A DNA stretch of 64,000 nucleotides from Rhodohalobacter mucosus. GTDB lineage: Bacteria > Bacteroidota > Rhodothermia > Balneolales > Balneolaceae. Within the stretch, counting starts at the first letter, position 1; the number at the start of each line of letters is the position of its first letter. The notes under the pieces are model-generated. The model worked only from the letters and a program-made list of their open reading frames with translations, was not told where the DNA came from and did not search any database. Position numbers and translations under genes: made by a program. The stretch spans positions 1 through 64,000 of the forward strand of contig NZ_QGGB01000012.1 of NCBI RefSeq assembly GCF_003150675.1. The letters are read 5' to 3'. Below are positions 38,101 to 47,249 of this stretch, piece by piece.

Positions 38101-38277
38101 GTTGATCCGGTTTTCAATCTCGCGAGGCGACGCACCCTGCCAGTCGGTACGCACCACCAGGTTGGGCGAATCCACGTCGGGCAGCAGATCCACCGAAAGC
38201 TCATTGAGTGCGAGCCCGCCAAAAATGAAGGCAGCCAGGATCAGGATAATAGCGGTTATGGGTCGGTTTAGGAGCAA
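35194..38277 (-). CDS. RND efflux permease (first of the operon)
   Basis: The 1027-residue pump subunit has the RND plan, helix 4 with a single aspartate (GIGLLLDNAIVVLENINR) and a second-half counterpart (GIAVNDSILKVDFMRR). The best start is a TTG at 38277, because an in-frame stop lies two codons upstream. The N-terminus therefore begins almost directly at helix 1 (LLNRPITAIILILAAF), missing the usual few leading residues. The DNA just upstream is repeat material, suggesting erosion of the 5' end. It is the promoter-proximal gene of the efflux operon. Confidence 0.92.
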   Translation of the reverse strand: MLLNRPITAIILILAAFIFGGLALNELSVDLLPDVDSPNLVVRTDWQGASPREIENRINDRLEAVLSTIPGIEQVHGFARQGQSVIYLSFRWGHNMDLAFLNVREKLDQVQYIMPDQASRPQLIFNTTADEPIAVIAVTSKDRPNADFETRLALKRWAEQVLSRRLEQAEGIAQVVTVGAVEPEVQIRYLPREIDRFGLSLGQVQNLVQQANIMSPSGEIRDGWYRYSLKIESRIRELEELERMPLTLLGEGRILTLGEIAEVELAETDPTSFATLQGEQVLNLLVKKEFGSNTVEVFDTLMPLLEQMRELYPNISMEILREDATFIRKAISNLLQTLLIGGVLAFFVLFTFLNDVRTPFTIGVAIPVSIFLTFFVMYVSDIQLNIVSLSGLTLGIGLLLDNAIVVLENINRHMPLTKTVKRAASRGTKEIALAVTASTFTTISVFLPLIFLGGFEGAFFQDQAYTLSISLLASLMVALVILPVLVVQILERRKRKDDENGIKGDGQLNTRAFFDNLLERYEGSLQRVLKRPLWMFMGALLLVAAAGYAFTVVPKSMLPEDEPSLVTWRIQLPGNTSLPSTRQASDALLLRLQNAGLGGGRIQMEGGYTDQTNLANLAREGLNKFTVTVPVNGYEDAEEAAAILTDFDQDFPEWTVEPVSDTQSWSALIGADQPPVLFRLIGMNRQESERQAGRLEQSLRDAGLAVEFRKQYEQEVDIWNLRFRIDRMLQLGISEQEVIRYLESVTRGSFVSDWAREDERISIRLLGQQGQIYDPTDITLRLGSREIPLSYIAEIERAREPEQLERVDQTPVLSYVADWTLAEWWWNRGETMDAVRDFIRSTGTEVQVAGNALMVQGLMTDMAALLLLSILIIYIILAIQFENLKYPLIIILAVPFAWVGSLLIMWITGTGLNAMSFMGVLILTGIAVNDSILKVDFMRRYLEDTGNLGKAIELAGRHRFRPVVMTSVTTILGLVPMLIPFGEGYAFRQSLALALMGGMITSTTLTLYLIPVIFGWVEKGSEKAEVI

Positions 38278-38737
38278 TGCTTATGATTTGATTTAAGGAC
38301 CTGACAGCGTCCCGGTGCTTTTCCGGGTCCTATCAGCGTCCGGTGTTTAAGTTGGCAGTTGGCAGTTGGCAGTTGGCAACTTTGGAATCATGATTTAGAT
38401 CTTCATAACATTATGGCCTCAGATGGCAGTTGACAGTTGGTTCCGAAGCCTCGAGACAGCTTGGCGCCTGTAGCTTGCATCCTGAAGCCTGAAGCATGCA
38501 CCCTACGCCTTGTGCCATGTGTGCAACGAAAAGAATAGTATAAACTTCTGGAAACTGCAACAGTTTATTTATAGACGAGATGGAAATAAGGAAAGTTTTA
38601 ATTGAGCTGTCAGCTTACAGGTTTCAGCTTTCAGCTGATCTGTATGTTGTTAGTAGTCAGTGGTCAGTTGTTTGCCCCGTAGGGATCACTTCGCGGGATT
38701 TTCCCCGTCTCACGTTTGACGTTTGACGTCTGGCGTC
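38278..38737. repeat. composite repeat spacer
   Basis: Two direct copies of a CAGCGTCC-CGG word (38305-38343), four GTTGGCA heptamers (38351-38378) and 7-bp-phased words around CCTGAAG (38470-38500), TTCAGCT (38610-38637), GTCAG (38650-38670) and GACGTYT (38705-38735) fill the spacer. The last run touches the stop region of the propeller gene that follows. Confidence 0.85.
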
Positions 38738-39976
38738 TCAAGACTCACGACTCAAATCAAACCCATACCGCACCACCTCCCTCAGCCCATCCTCATTCAC
38801 TTCCAATACCCAGAGTGTTCCGTCCCGGATTTCCTGGATGCGATGATCCGGATTCCAGGGAAAGACGGCCAGCAGCTCGCCGGTGTTTGACAGAACGTGG
38901 TACTGCGTGGCGTCCGGGTCATCCGTGCGTCGTTGTACCCAGAGACGGCCTTCGTCATCGGGCATGAAGGTTGTCCACGAGGGCCACGTTTCGGGCATGT
39001 CGTCGTTCTCCACCATGCTCTTCCAGGGCTCGGTGCGGTCCCGGTAATCTTCCAGGATCTCATTGCGGTTTAACGGCGGATTTTCATAATCGTAATAGAC
39101 CGCCCTTCGGTACTCCCCATTCAGATCATAGTATTTGAACAGAAAATGCTCGTTCCAGCCGTGTATGATTCCATCTTCATGCACCTGTACGACCGACGAT
39201 CGCTTATAGGGAACCGACATAACCGACATGCTGCCGTCGCCGTGGTGTACCAAAGCCTCCGATGCCGGAAAGTTGTACACCTCATCACCTGCAAATTCGC
39301 CGGTAACGGCGTTCATCATCCTTCCCCGGATGCGGCGCTCCGAAGGATCAGCATTCGGCCTGCCTGCACGAAAGCCCATGCTGAGATGTGCCAGTATCAG
39401 ATTATTATCCGGTACAAGCGAAAATGAACTGAATGATTGTGGAAATGCAGCCTCCTCGTCCGACGGAACCGATACCGAAAAGTCACCAACCACCTCAAAT
39501 GTATCCGGATCGTACCGGGTAATCCGGCGGTTTCTCCGATCGTAATGGTAAAAATAGTTTTCGTCCGACTGCATCACCCCCACAGCCCTGTACTCACCTG
39601 GGCCATCACCCTCTCGTCCAATCTGCCGGTTGTAGCTGCCATCCGGATTGAAGAGGTGAATGGCCGTTTGGCGGCTGTCTCCGATAAAGACCCTTCCGCG
39701 GGGATCCACGTGAACCATGAGCCAGTCGCTGAGCAGAACATTTTCCGTATCCCCGTAGACCGTTTCGGGAATCAGTTCGATTTCACGCACTGGCTCGGTA
39801 TCAGCCGGAAACACCGCCAGGTTTTCGAGGGATGCGATTTCCTCTGGCAGTTCTACATTCGGGGCGGAGCAGGATTGAATCAACAGGAACAGGGTGACTG
39901 CCACGGAGGCACAGAAGAGGAGTTCTAATTTCGTGGTTTTCCGTGTTTCTGTGGCATTCCTGTAGAATTTGTTCAT
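38738..39976 (-). CDS. 6-bladed beta-propeller lipoprotein (copy 2)
   Basis: The 412-residue protein has a lipobox LLIQSC after an unusually long N-terminus. The first 30 codons and part of the hydrophobic core are encoded by a palindromic repeat of the CACAGAAACACGG/CTCCGTGGC kind, so the signal region was partly built from repeat DNA. The mature part follows the local consensus: PEEIASLENLAVF, then blades such as FIGDSRQTAIHLFNPDG and IGREGDGPGEYR. The stop codon lies within a GAGTCTT-type heptamer run. Confidence 0.88.
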   Translation of the reverse strand: MNKFYRNATETRKTTKLELLFCASVAVTLFLLIQSCSAPNVELPEEIASLENLAVFPADTEPVREIELIPETVYGDTENVLLSDWLMVHVDPRGRVFIGDSRQTAIHLFNPDGSYNRQIGREGDGPGEYRAVGVMQSDENYFYHYDRRNRRITRYDPDTFEVVGDFSVSVPSDEEAAFPQSFSSFSLVPDNNLILAHLSMGFRAGRPNADPSERRIRGRMMNAVTGEFAGDEVYNFPASEALVHHGDGSMSVMSVPYKRSSVVQVHEDGIIHGWNEHFLFKYYDLNGEYRRAVYYDYENPPLNRNEILEDYRDRTEPWKSMVENDDMPETWPSWTTFMPDDEGRLWVQRRTDDPDATQYHVLSNTGELLAVFPWNPDHRIQEIRDGTLWVLEVNEDGLREVVRYGFDLSRES

Positions 39977-40470
39977 AGTACCGGAATTTTATGAGCTCTC
40001 AGCTATCAGGCTTCAGATGTCAGCCAGTTGTTTGTTGATAGTAGTTCTTCAGATTTTGATACTTTTTATTCTACAAAATTGAATATAATTCTACAAATGT
40101 AGAGTATTTTGGGCTAGGAGTCAGGAGTTGGCGAGTACTTGGAGTCTTTGGAATTTGGATTTTGGGAATTGATAATTGGTATTACCCCGTCTGACGTTTG
40201 ACGTTTTACGTTTGACCTTTGACGTCTGCCTCTTCACTAAATCATGAGCAGAAACAAACTCATTCAAGCTTAACCGCAGCGGACGCAGAGGAGTCGCGGA
40301 GGGCGCGGCGGTGGGTAGCTTTCAGCTGATTTGTATGTGGTTAGTAGTCAGTGGTCAGTTGTTTTGAATTTTGAATTTGGGATTTGGGTTTTCCTCTTCT
40401 CCCGTTTGACGTTTGACCTCTGACCTCTGCTTTCTTCTTATATCTTTAAAAATAAGCTTTCCGGCACTGG
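39977..40470. repeat. composite repeat spacer
   Basis: No gene. 7-bp-phased words (GACGTTT near 40190-40225 and 40405-40425; ATTTGGG near 40370-40390; GTCAG near 40345-40360) and one GCGGACGCAGAGG-type repeat (40273-40312) are visible. Confidence 0.8.
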
Positions 40471-41652
40471 TCAATTGATCTGTACCGTAAATCTCCTGAT
40501 GACCGGAACGTCCTCTACATGTCCGATCAAATAATAATTTCCTTTCTCATCCTGCCAGTTGATAAATGACTTGGTCCTTGAAAAGCGCCTTTCATCCATC
40601 GTAGTCAATAAATCATAATGCAGGATTTTCCCATTCGGGTCAAATACCTGGGCATACATGTCCAGATAATGATAACCTGATTCTTCGGTAAATTCTTTGT
40701 TCTCACGCCTGATTCCATAAAAATGTATCAGACTGCCGTCTTCGAGAGAAAAAATGCCCATATTGATACTCAAAATACGACCCATATAGGGTCCGCCGCT
40801 TGAATAGATGATGGAAGATCCGGGCAACAATCTCACCTCCCTGTACTCTTCCTCGGAGTCTAATATAACGTAGGGTTCTACATCCGGTATGGCACCCTGC
40901 AGGGTTTTGCGGTATTCCCATAACCCTTCTTCGTTCTTTGCGAATTCGTACAAGTTACCAGTAAAAATGGCGGGAGAGTAATAAAACCTGCTGTTGTCAT
41001 TTGCCAATGTAAAACTGCCCGGGGCGTACATCGTTTCAAGCCACAGATACCTGCCTTGAATATCTAATGCGTTATAGGGAAAAAACGAATAGCGACGTTT
41101 CTGGAAATCCTCGCTGTAAACATGAAAAAGATCCCGGTTTTCTCTTTCAATTTTGGACCATGGGCTGGCGTCTAAAAAAAGAGCCAGCATATAACCGTCC
41201 AAATATTGAATGGCTGTGGGGAAAAACTGGTCTGACAAATTATATGGATATGAGTCAATTAAGTCACCCTCAGAAGATATGACTGTATATTGCAGATTTC
41301 CCCTGTCCATAACGACCAGGTCATTCTCAGGTGTCAATTCCATCAGTTCTATATCCTGAAATTCACCCGGGCCCCTTCCGCGACCGCCCAGGCTTCGGAG
41401 GTAGTTTCCATCGCTATCAAACACCTTGATTGTAAGGTTTCCCCGATCGGCAACATAAATGTTATTTTCCGCGTCAGTTCGTACAGCAAGTGGCCTGCCA
41501 AACTGATTCTCAAAAGGCTGTTCCTCCAGGCCAATTATCAAATTGGTTTCCATTGAGAGGGTTCCTGTGGGTTCTAACCGGCTGACGTTTTTCGCATCTT
41601 TTTGGCAGGAAAACAGTAATAAAAAGATGAGTAGAAACGGAATGAACTGCAT
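40471..41652 (-). CDS. 6-bladed beta-propeller lipoprotein (copy 3)
   Basis: I favour the ATG at 41652 (MQFIPFLLIFLLLFSC), which puts the lipobox cysteine 16 residues in; an earlier ATG at 41706 is in frame. The 393-residue product carries blades such as NIYVADRGNLTIKVFDSDGNYLRSLGGRGRGPGEF. It lacks the PEEIASLEN opening of copies 2, 5, 6 and 7 and pairs with copy 4 as a different subgroup. It contains more aromatic residues in its C-terminal half (FYGIRRENKEF). Confidence 0.87.
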   Translation of the reverse strand: MQFIPFLLIFLLLFSCQKDAKNVSRLEPTGTLSMETNLIIGLEEQPFENQFGRPLAVRTDAENNIYVADRGNLTIKVFDSDGNYLRSLGGRGRGPGEFQDIELMELTPENDLVVMDRGNLQYTVISSEGDLIDSYPYNLSDQFFPTAIQYLDGYMLALFLDASPWSKIERENRDLFHVYSEDFQKRRYSFFPYNALDIQGRYLWLETMYAPGSFTLANDNSRFYYSPAIFTGNLYEFAKNEEGLWEYRKTLQGAIPDVEPYVILDSEEEYREVRLLPGSSIIYSSGGPYMGRILSINMGIFSLEDGSLIHFYGIRRENKEFTEESGYHYLDMYAQVFDPNGKILHYDLLTTMDERRFSRTKSFINWQDEKGNYYLIGHVEDVPVIRRFTVQIN

Positions 41653-41739
41653 TTTACTGTAAAAGAAAAGCTTCTTAAATAGTGTGAATGTAGTCATCGC
41701 AATCATTTCGGAATCTTGATAGAGTATTGAGTTATTAGA

Positions 41740-42759
41740 TCAATTCCGGATAACACTATACCGTGATACTTTTGGCTGCCCCCCTAATTCTAATACATAA
41801 AATCCATCACCAGCTGGGTCTGCAATCATATCAATTGGGAAATACTCCTCAGATTTACTTGTGTATATAAAAGTTTCTTCATGACTTAGACTACCCCCAT
41901 TGAAGCTGAATTTATCAATCATGACATCTTTATTTTGACGCATGATATAGATGTTTTCATCTATTACATCAATTGCACGAATTACTGCTTCCATTTGCTG
42001 ATTCATTGATTCAGCCGGTATTGTCGATAAAATGTCTTCATCATAATTATACAGACCCTCGAAATCATTTAGATTTACTTCAAATTCTTTATTTCCAGAT
42101 AAATCATAAATTTCAAGTACCGGAAAGTAGATATAGGCAACATACAATTTTTGACCACTAATTTTCATTGCCGGCCAATGCGCACCTGAAGGCAAGCCTG
42201 AGTTTTTATACTTCATCTCCCCAAATTGCCGTACTTCATTCCCTTCAAAATCAGTTACCACAAATAACGAGTCCTGTACCAAATTTGAACTCATTGATAA
42301 AGATGAAGGAGAAAATGAATACATCTTTCCGTCATGAACAGCCATAGAAATTGATGAATGTAAATGTTGAAATATAGACTGCAATTCACCATTTGAATCA
42401 AAAATCTGGGTTCTCTTATTTCCTTGGTCTTCTACGACAACAATGCCAGTATCAGCTGAAATAACAGAAGCATGTGTTAATTCACCCGGTCCCCTCCCTC
42501 TGGACCCAAACTCACGAATAAAATTACCTTCCATATCATACTGGATAACTATAGACTTATACGGGTCACTTACATAGATAAATTTATCGTAATCCGATGC
42601 AAGTTTATAAGGATTTGAGAGTAAACCCGGACTATCATGACCAAAACTATATACAAGTTGGATATTACTTTTTCGATTCTCAGTATTGTGATTATCGGAA
42701 TCACACGAAACCAGTATTAATGCGGCAAAAACTATATTGCAGACAAAAATTCTCATCAT
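41740..42759 (-). CDS. 6-bladed beta-propeller lipoprotein (copy 4)
   Basis: This is the smallest paralogue (339 residues, lipobox LILVSC). Blades include FIYVSDPYKSIVIQYDMEGNFIREFGSRGRGPGEL. Its DNA is clearly richer in A+T than its neighbours', suggesting a different origin or relaxed selection. It lies 87 bases upstream of copy 3 on the same strand, the only two propeller genes here not separated by a long repeat spacer. Confidence 0.87.
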   Translation of the reverse strand: MMRIFVCNIVFAALILVSCDSDNHNTENRKSNIQLVYSFGHDSPGLLSNPYKLASDYDKFIYVSDPYKSIVIQYDMEGNFIREFGSRGRGPGELTHASVISADTGIVVVEDQGNKRTQIFDSNGELQSIFQHLHSSISMAVHDGKMYSFSPSSLSMSSNLVQDSLFVVTDFEGNEVRQFGEMKYKNSGLPSGAHWPAMKISGQKLYVAYIYFPVLEIYDLSGNKEFEVNLNDFEGLYNYDEDILSTIPAESMNQQMEAVIRAIDVIDENIYIMRQNKDVMIDKFSFNGGSLSHEETFIYTSKSEEYFPIDMIADPAGDGFYVLELGGQPKVSRYSVIRN

Positions 42760-43007
42760 TCAAAAATGCTTAAACCTATTAGCTGATCCGTATGTAGTTA
42801 GTAGTCAGTGGTCATTTGTTTGCCCCGAAGGAATCGTTTCTCGGGAGTTGGGAGTTAGGGGTACTTCGAGTGCCTGCCCCGAAGGGATCGCTACGCGGGA
42901 GTTATGGAGTACTTAGAGTTATTGGAATTTGGATTTTGGGATTTTGAAATTGGAATTTCCCCGTCTCACGTTTGACGTCTGACGTCTCACGACTCATGAC
43001 TCAATAC
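42760..43007. repeat. composite repeat spacer
   Basis: Two CCCCGAAGG-ATCG-type hairpin words (42824 and 42879), GTCAG heptamers, ATTTTGG words and a GACGTYT/GACTCAT run (42965-43012) that enters the stop region of the next gene. Confidence 0.85.
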
Positions 43008-44162
43008 TCATGACTCTAGACTAAACCCATATTTCACTACCTCCACAATCCCCGTCTCTTCATCCGTTTCGCGGATATAGACATGTCCGTCTTTCACCAG
43101 TTCCATCATGTCGGTGGCGGGACGCACAAAGGCCGCCAGTTTTTCTCCGGTTTCGGCCAGCACCCAGACCTCGTTTTCCTCTTCATTCACTGTTGGCAGC
43201 GTAAGCCAGATGCGGTTTTCTTCGTCCGTCTCGATGTCCAGGAATGCCTGGCGAGTTTCGGGGATATCCATGCGGCGCAGGGCGTCTTTCATAGCTTCGT
43301 CTTCGTAATCGGCGATCATGCCGTCGCGGTCGAGGGGCGGACTCTCCCGGGAATGGTAGATGGAGCGGATCACCTCGCCTTCCAGATTCCTGGCGTGCAG
43401 CAGGATCCTGTCGGAAAAGCCCGAGACGATCTCTTCTGCGGGCGACACATCCGCATAGGTGCTGCCCATGAACGGGAGAGACATTATCCGGATGTTGTTA
43501 TCACTCTGAAGCATATGCATCTCTGCCGGCCGGAATTCGATGAACCCGGATGAGAGCACATTCCCATCCCCGTCCACGATTCTGGGGGTCCGGCCCATCA
43601 GAAATTTCTCCCCGTCGCGCTCCATCTGGTTGTAAAAAACCAGGAATCGTCCGTCGCTCAGCGGTTCGGCTTGCACAGGAAATCCGCTCAGGTCATCACT
43701 TCCCCCGCCAAGCGGGTGAGTCCGCAGAAATGTGCCATCCTCCGGATTGAAAACCGATATGCGCTGCTGGTTGATGTCGAGCACATAAAGTTCACCGTTG
43801 TGAATCCGAGGCTGATATGCGGCGTTGAACTCTCCCGGACCTTCTCCGCTGCGTCCGATTGAAAAGCGGTACTCCCCATCGGGATCATAGGCATGTACCG
43901 TGGCTTCCGACTGATCTGCCAGATACAGGTTCCCATTGTCATCCACAGCGATACCCGATATGGAACTGATAAAGATCTCATTTGTATCCCCGAACCGGGC
44001 CTGCTCGGTGAGGGAGATGTCGTATTGCGGCTCTTCCTGGCCGGAAAAAACGGCCACGTTCTCCATGGCGGCGATATCTTCAGGTACTTCAACTTCCGGC
44101 GATGAGGAGCAGGAGACGAAGATCAGGATGAGGGGTAAGAGAATAAATCGGAGATGAAACAT
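43008..44162 (-). CDS. 6-bladed beta-propeller lipoprotein (copy 5)
   Basis: The 384-residue protein has lipobox LIFVSC and the opening PEVEVPEDIAAMENVAVF. The signature blade is NLYLADQSEATVHAYDPDG followed by IGRSGEGPGEF. The last residues SLES and the TGA are encoded by GAGTCAT-type heptamers, so repeat slippage could change the C-terminus. Otherwise it looks intact. Confidence 0.88.
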   Translation of the reverse strand: MFHLRFILLPLILIFVSCSSSPEVEVPEDIAAMENVAVFSGQEEPQYDISLTEQARFGDTNEIFISSISGIAVDDNGNLYLADQSEATVHAYDPDGEYRFSIGRSGEGPGEFNAAYQPRIHNGELYVLDINQQRISVFNPEDGTFLRTHPLGGGSDDLSGFPVQAEPLSDGRFLVFYNQMERDGEKFLMGRTPRIVDGDGNVLSSGFIEFRPAEMHMLQSDNNIRIMSLPFMGSTYADVSPAEEIVSGFSDRILLHARNLEGEVIRSIYHSRESPPLDRDGMIADYEDEAMKDALRRMDIPETRQAFLDIETDEENRIWLTLPTVNEEENEVWVLAETGEKLAAFVRPATDMMELVKDGHVYIRETDEETGIVEVVKYGFSLES

Positions 44163-44577
44163 GGAAATGATTATTTATTATGTATGATTTGTTGTGAGTT
44201 GTCGGTGTTCAGTTGATAGTTATTAGTTGTAATGCCAGTGGGAGTTAGGAGTTTGGAATTTGGGATCTGGGGTGTGGGATTTCCTCGTCTCACGTTTGAC
44301 ATTTGACGTCTGCCCTTTGCCTTTTGCCTTTTGCCTTCTGCCTTCTGCCTTTTGCCTTTTGCTTGCTCCTCGTAGCCTTCTTAAACTACGAAGTAGTTGG
44401 CGAAGTGGAGCCTTTTCACTAAAATCATAAATCTAAACAAAATCACGCCTATCTAACCGCAGCGGGCGCAGAGAAGGCGCGGAGAACGCAGTGGGAGTTT
44501 GGGATTTGGGGTTTGGAATTTCCCCGTCTCACGTCTGACGTTTGACGTTTGACATTTGACGTCTCCCGTCTCAAGAC
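44163..44577. repeat. composite repeat spacer with TTYTGCC array
   Basis: Seven units of CTTTGCC/TTTTGCC/TTCTGCC (44315-44363), a CTACGAAGTAG palindrome near 44386, a GCGGGCGCAGAG repeat (44461-44492) and GACGTYT heptamers (44525-44575) running up to the next stop. Confidence 0.9.
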
Positions 44578-45759
44578 TCATGACTCAAGACTAATCCCAT
44601 ATTTCACCACCTCCACCAATCCCGTCTCCTCATCGGTTTCTCTAGCGTATAGAAATCCATCCCGTACATCAATGATCGACCACTCCCTCGGGCGGATTAC
44701 CTTGCCGGCAGCCTCTTCTGACTCCGGATCCAACACCAGCCAGGTGTATGTATCGGGATCCTCCGTGAACAGTGAAACCCATATTCTCCCTTCATCATCC
44801 GTCAGCATATCATCGAAAGCCGGCCAGGTCTCCGGCATGTCGTCGTTTCGAACCATGCTGATCCAGGGTTCTTCCCTGTCGGCATACTCAGCAAGCACAT
44901 CGGTACGGCTCAACGATGTGTTTTGATATGGCACGTAAATCGCTTGCCGGTAGCTTCCATTTGTGTCATGCATTTTGAACAGTAAATCATCTGTCCATCC
45001 GTGAATTATGGTATTGTCTCCATCAAACGAAATATGAGATTTGCGATTATAGTCCGTACTCATAATGTGCACACTTCCTTCTCCTCTTCTCACAAGAGCC
45101 TCGCTGGCCGGAAAAGTGTAAACAGTCCCCTCTTCAAAATTTCCTTCCTCCCGTTTCAGAACTCTTCCACCAATCCGGGGTTTCTCAGCCGAATCTCCTC
45201 CGGTTGAATAGCCCACTCCAAAATGAATCAGGTAGGTATCCGGATTCAGTACGGAAAAGGTACCCGGATACTGGAGGTATCCGCCTTCTGCATTCATCTC
45301 GTATGGTATAACCACATCATCCACAAATTGATAATCATCAAGGCTGAACCTGGAAATGCGCAGGCTGCTGCCGTCCAGTACATGAAGAAACTCACCGTGC
45401 GGCTGAACCCAGGATATCCGGCGGAATTCGCCCGGACCGTCTCCTTCCCCGCCGATCTCAGTGAGGTGTGAGCCATCCGGCTCGTATACATGAATCACAT
45501 ATCGGTTGCCGTCCGCAATGTACACACGGCCCTGATCATCAACAGCCACACGTCCCATCCGTCCAATAATCACCTCATCCGTATCTCCGAACCGTGCAAC
45601 CCGTTCCGGATTCAATTCGGGTACTTCCTCAACCGAGGCACTGATCACAGTGAGATTTTCGAGGGAGGCAATCTCTTCGGGAATCTCGATGTCGGGTGTG
45701 CCGGAACAAGAGGCGAGGAACAGGATGAGGGGCAGTAAAAGGAGACGGATTCGGATCAT
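44578..45759 (-). CDS. 6-bladed beta-propeller lipoprotein (copy 6)
   Basis: The 393-residue protein (lipobox LFLASC) shares with copy 7 a nearly identical opening: PEEIASLENLTV and ELNPERVARFGDT. Blades read RVYIADGNRYVIHVYEPDG and IGGEGDGPGEF. Copies 6 and 7 are the closest pair by eye and likely a recent duplication. The C-terminus again ends SLES inside heptamer DNA. Confidence 0.88.
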   Translation of the reverse strand: MIRIRLLLLPLILFLASCSGTPDIEIPEEIASLENLTVISASVEEVPELNPERVARFGDTDEVIIGRMGRVAVDDQGRVYIADGNRYVIHVYEPDGSHLTEIGGEGDGPGEFRRISWVQPHGEFLHVLDGSSLRISRFSLDDYQFVDDVVIPYEMNAEGGYLQYPGTFSVLNPDTYLIHFGVGYSTGGDSAEKPRIGGRVLKREEGNFEEGTVYTFPASEALVRRGEGSVHIMSTDYNRKSHISFDGDNTIIHGWTDDLLFKMHDTNGSYRQAIYVPYQNTSLSRTDVLAEYADREEPWISMVRNDDMPETWPAFDDMLTDDEGRIWVSLFTEDPDTYTWLVLDPESEEAAGKVIRPREWSIIDVRDGFLYARETDEETGLVEVVKYGISLES

Positions 45760-46088
45760 GAAATTGATTATTTATGATTGATGATTGATGATTGGCTGCC
45801 GGCTATCAGGTTTCAGCTGTCAGCAGTATAGGTTCTTGTTTTTGGTTGGTTGTCAGTTGTCTGTTGTCAGTTGGAGTAAAAAATTTTTCAGCTCATCAAT
45901 CACAAATTGAAATAAGTATCAACCAAACTTAACCGCAGCGGACGCTGAGAAGGCGCGGAGTTCGCTGCGTGTTTGGAATTTGAAGATTGTGATTTTCCCG
46001 TCTCACGTTTGACGTTTGACGTCTGGCTTTTGCCTTTTGCCTTTTGCCTTTTGCCTTTTCACCAAAATCATCAATCCCCAATCAACAA
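45760..46088. repeat. composite repeat spacer
   Basis: TTGTCAG heptamers (45848-45875), a GCGGACGCTGAG repeat (45935-45970), GACGTYT heptamers (46002-46026) and four TTTTGCC units (46028-46055). Confidence 0.9.
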
Positions 46089-47249
46089 TCACAAATCAAA
46101 ATCGTACTTCACAATCTCCGCCAGTCCTGTCTCCTCATCGGTTTCGTAAGCATAGATAAACCCGTCCTGAATGTGCCTGATTGCAGTGGACCGGGGCCAG
46201 GTGAATGTAGCAAGCGGAGAACCCCCGGGGCCGAATACCATCCATTTCCACTCTTCACTGTTTTCCGTAACTCCCGACACCCAAAACCTGTTTTCGTCGT
46301 CAACGTGCAAGGCATCAACGGCCGGCCAGGTTGAAGGCATATTTTGATTTCTTAAATGGGACTGATCCTGTTCGCTGCGATCCTTCACTCTACTCATTAC
46401 ATCACTGCGGTCCAATGAGGCCTTCGGATATGGATAATAGATGGCCTGTTGATATTGTCCTTCCATGGAGTAGGATTTAATGAGCAGATGCTCAGACCAG
46501 GTGTGATAAAGTGTCCCGTCAGAATTCATCGCGATGAGAGACTTTCTTCCATAAGGGGCCGGAAATGCCCTCATAAAACCCTCGCCGGAAATTACAAGCC
46601 ATTCGTTTGCAGGAATGGTTAAGAATGCATCCTCTTCAAACCGTTCGTCCGGGTTTAGTACGGCACTCTCCCAAACCATCTCATCGGCATCCCTGTCCCG
46701 CATAAAGGGTCCCGTAAAGAAAATGAGGTAGCTGCTGTCGGGACGGGCGAAATAGGTGTAGGGAAACCCAAACTCAACCGGGGCACTGTCTTCCGAAAAG
46801 CTGATACTGGAATGAAATTCAAGCGATTCCAGAGTGAACCGGCTTATCCGCCTTGGAGACGCATCCATCGCATGCAGAAAACCGTTTGAAATCCGCAGCG
46901 TACCCAGACTACGAAACTCTCCGGGGCCATCCCCCTCCCTGCCTAATTGTCTTATCCGGTTTCCGTCAGGGTTAAATACATGAATGACTTTTTGATCTGT
47001 ATCATTTAAAAATACCCGGCCATTTTCATCAACCACGCTTGAACCGATACGCCCGATCAATACATCTTCTGTCTCACCGAACCTGGCCACACGTTCTGGG
47101 TTCAATTCGGGTACATCTTCAAACGAATCCGTAACAACGGTAACATTCTCCAGCGAAGCCACCTCTTCGGGGATCTCGACGTCGGGTGCACCGGAGCAGG
47201 AAGCCAGGAGCAGGACAAGGGCTATCAAAAAGGTACTGAGTCGAATCAT
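46089..47249 (-). CDS. 6-bladed beta-propeller lipoprotein (copy 7)
   Basis: The 386-residue protein (lipobox LLLASC) opens with PEEVASLENVTV and ELNPERVARFGET. Blades include RVFLNDTDQKVIHVFNPDG and LGREGDGPGEF. It ends KYDFDL, short of the SLES tail of copies 5 and 6. It is the promoter-most propeller gene of the minus-strand array, divergent from the TIR operon. Confidence 0.88.
   Translation of the reverse strand: MIRLSTFLIALVLLLASCSGAPDVEIPEEVASLENVTVVTDSFEDVPELNPERVARFGETEDVLIGRIGSSVVDENGRVFLNDTDQKVIHVFNPDGNRIRQLGREGDGPGEFRSLGTLRISNGFLHAMDASPRRISRFTLESLEFHSSISFSEDSAPVEFGFPYTYFARPDSSYLIFFTGPFMRDRDADEMVWESAVLNPDERFEEDAFLTIPANEWLVISGEGFMRAFPAPYGRKSLIAMNSDGTLYHTWSEHLLIKSYSMEGQYQQAIYYPYPKASLDRSDVMSRVKDRSEQDQSHLRNQNMPSTWPAVDALHVDDENRFWVSGVTENSEEWKWMVFGPGGSPLATFTWPRSTAIRHIQDGFIYAYETDEETGLAEIVKYDFDL

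Noticed and set aside
37039-38271. 410-codon open frame antisense to the first RND permease
   Set aside because: Shadow of a real RND gene with no domain of its own.
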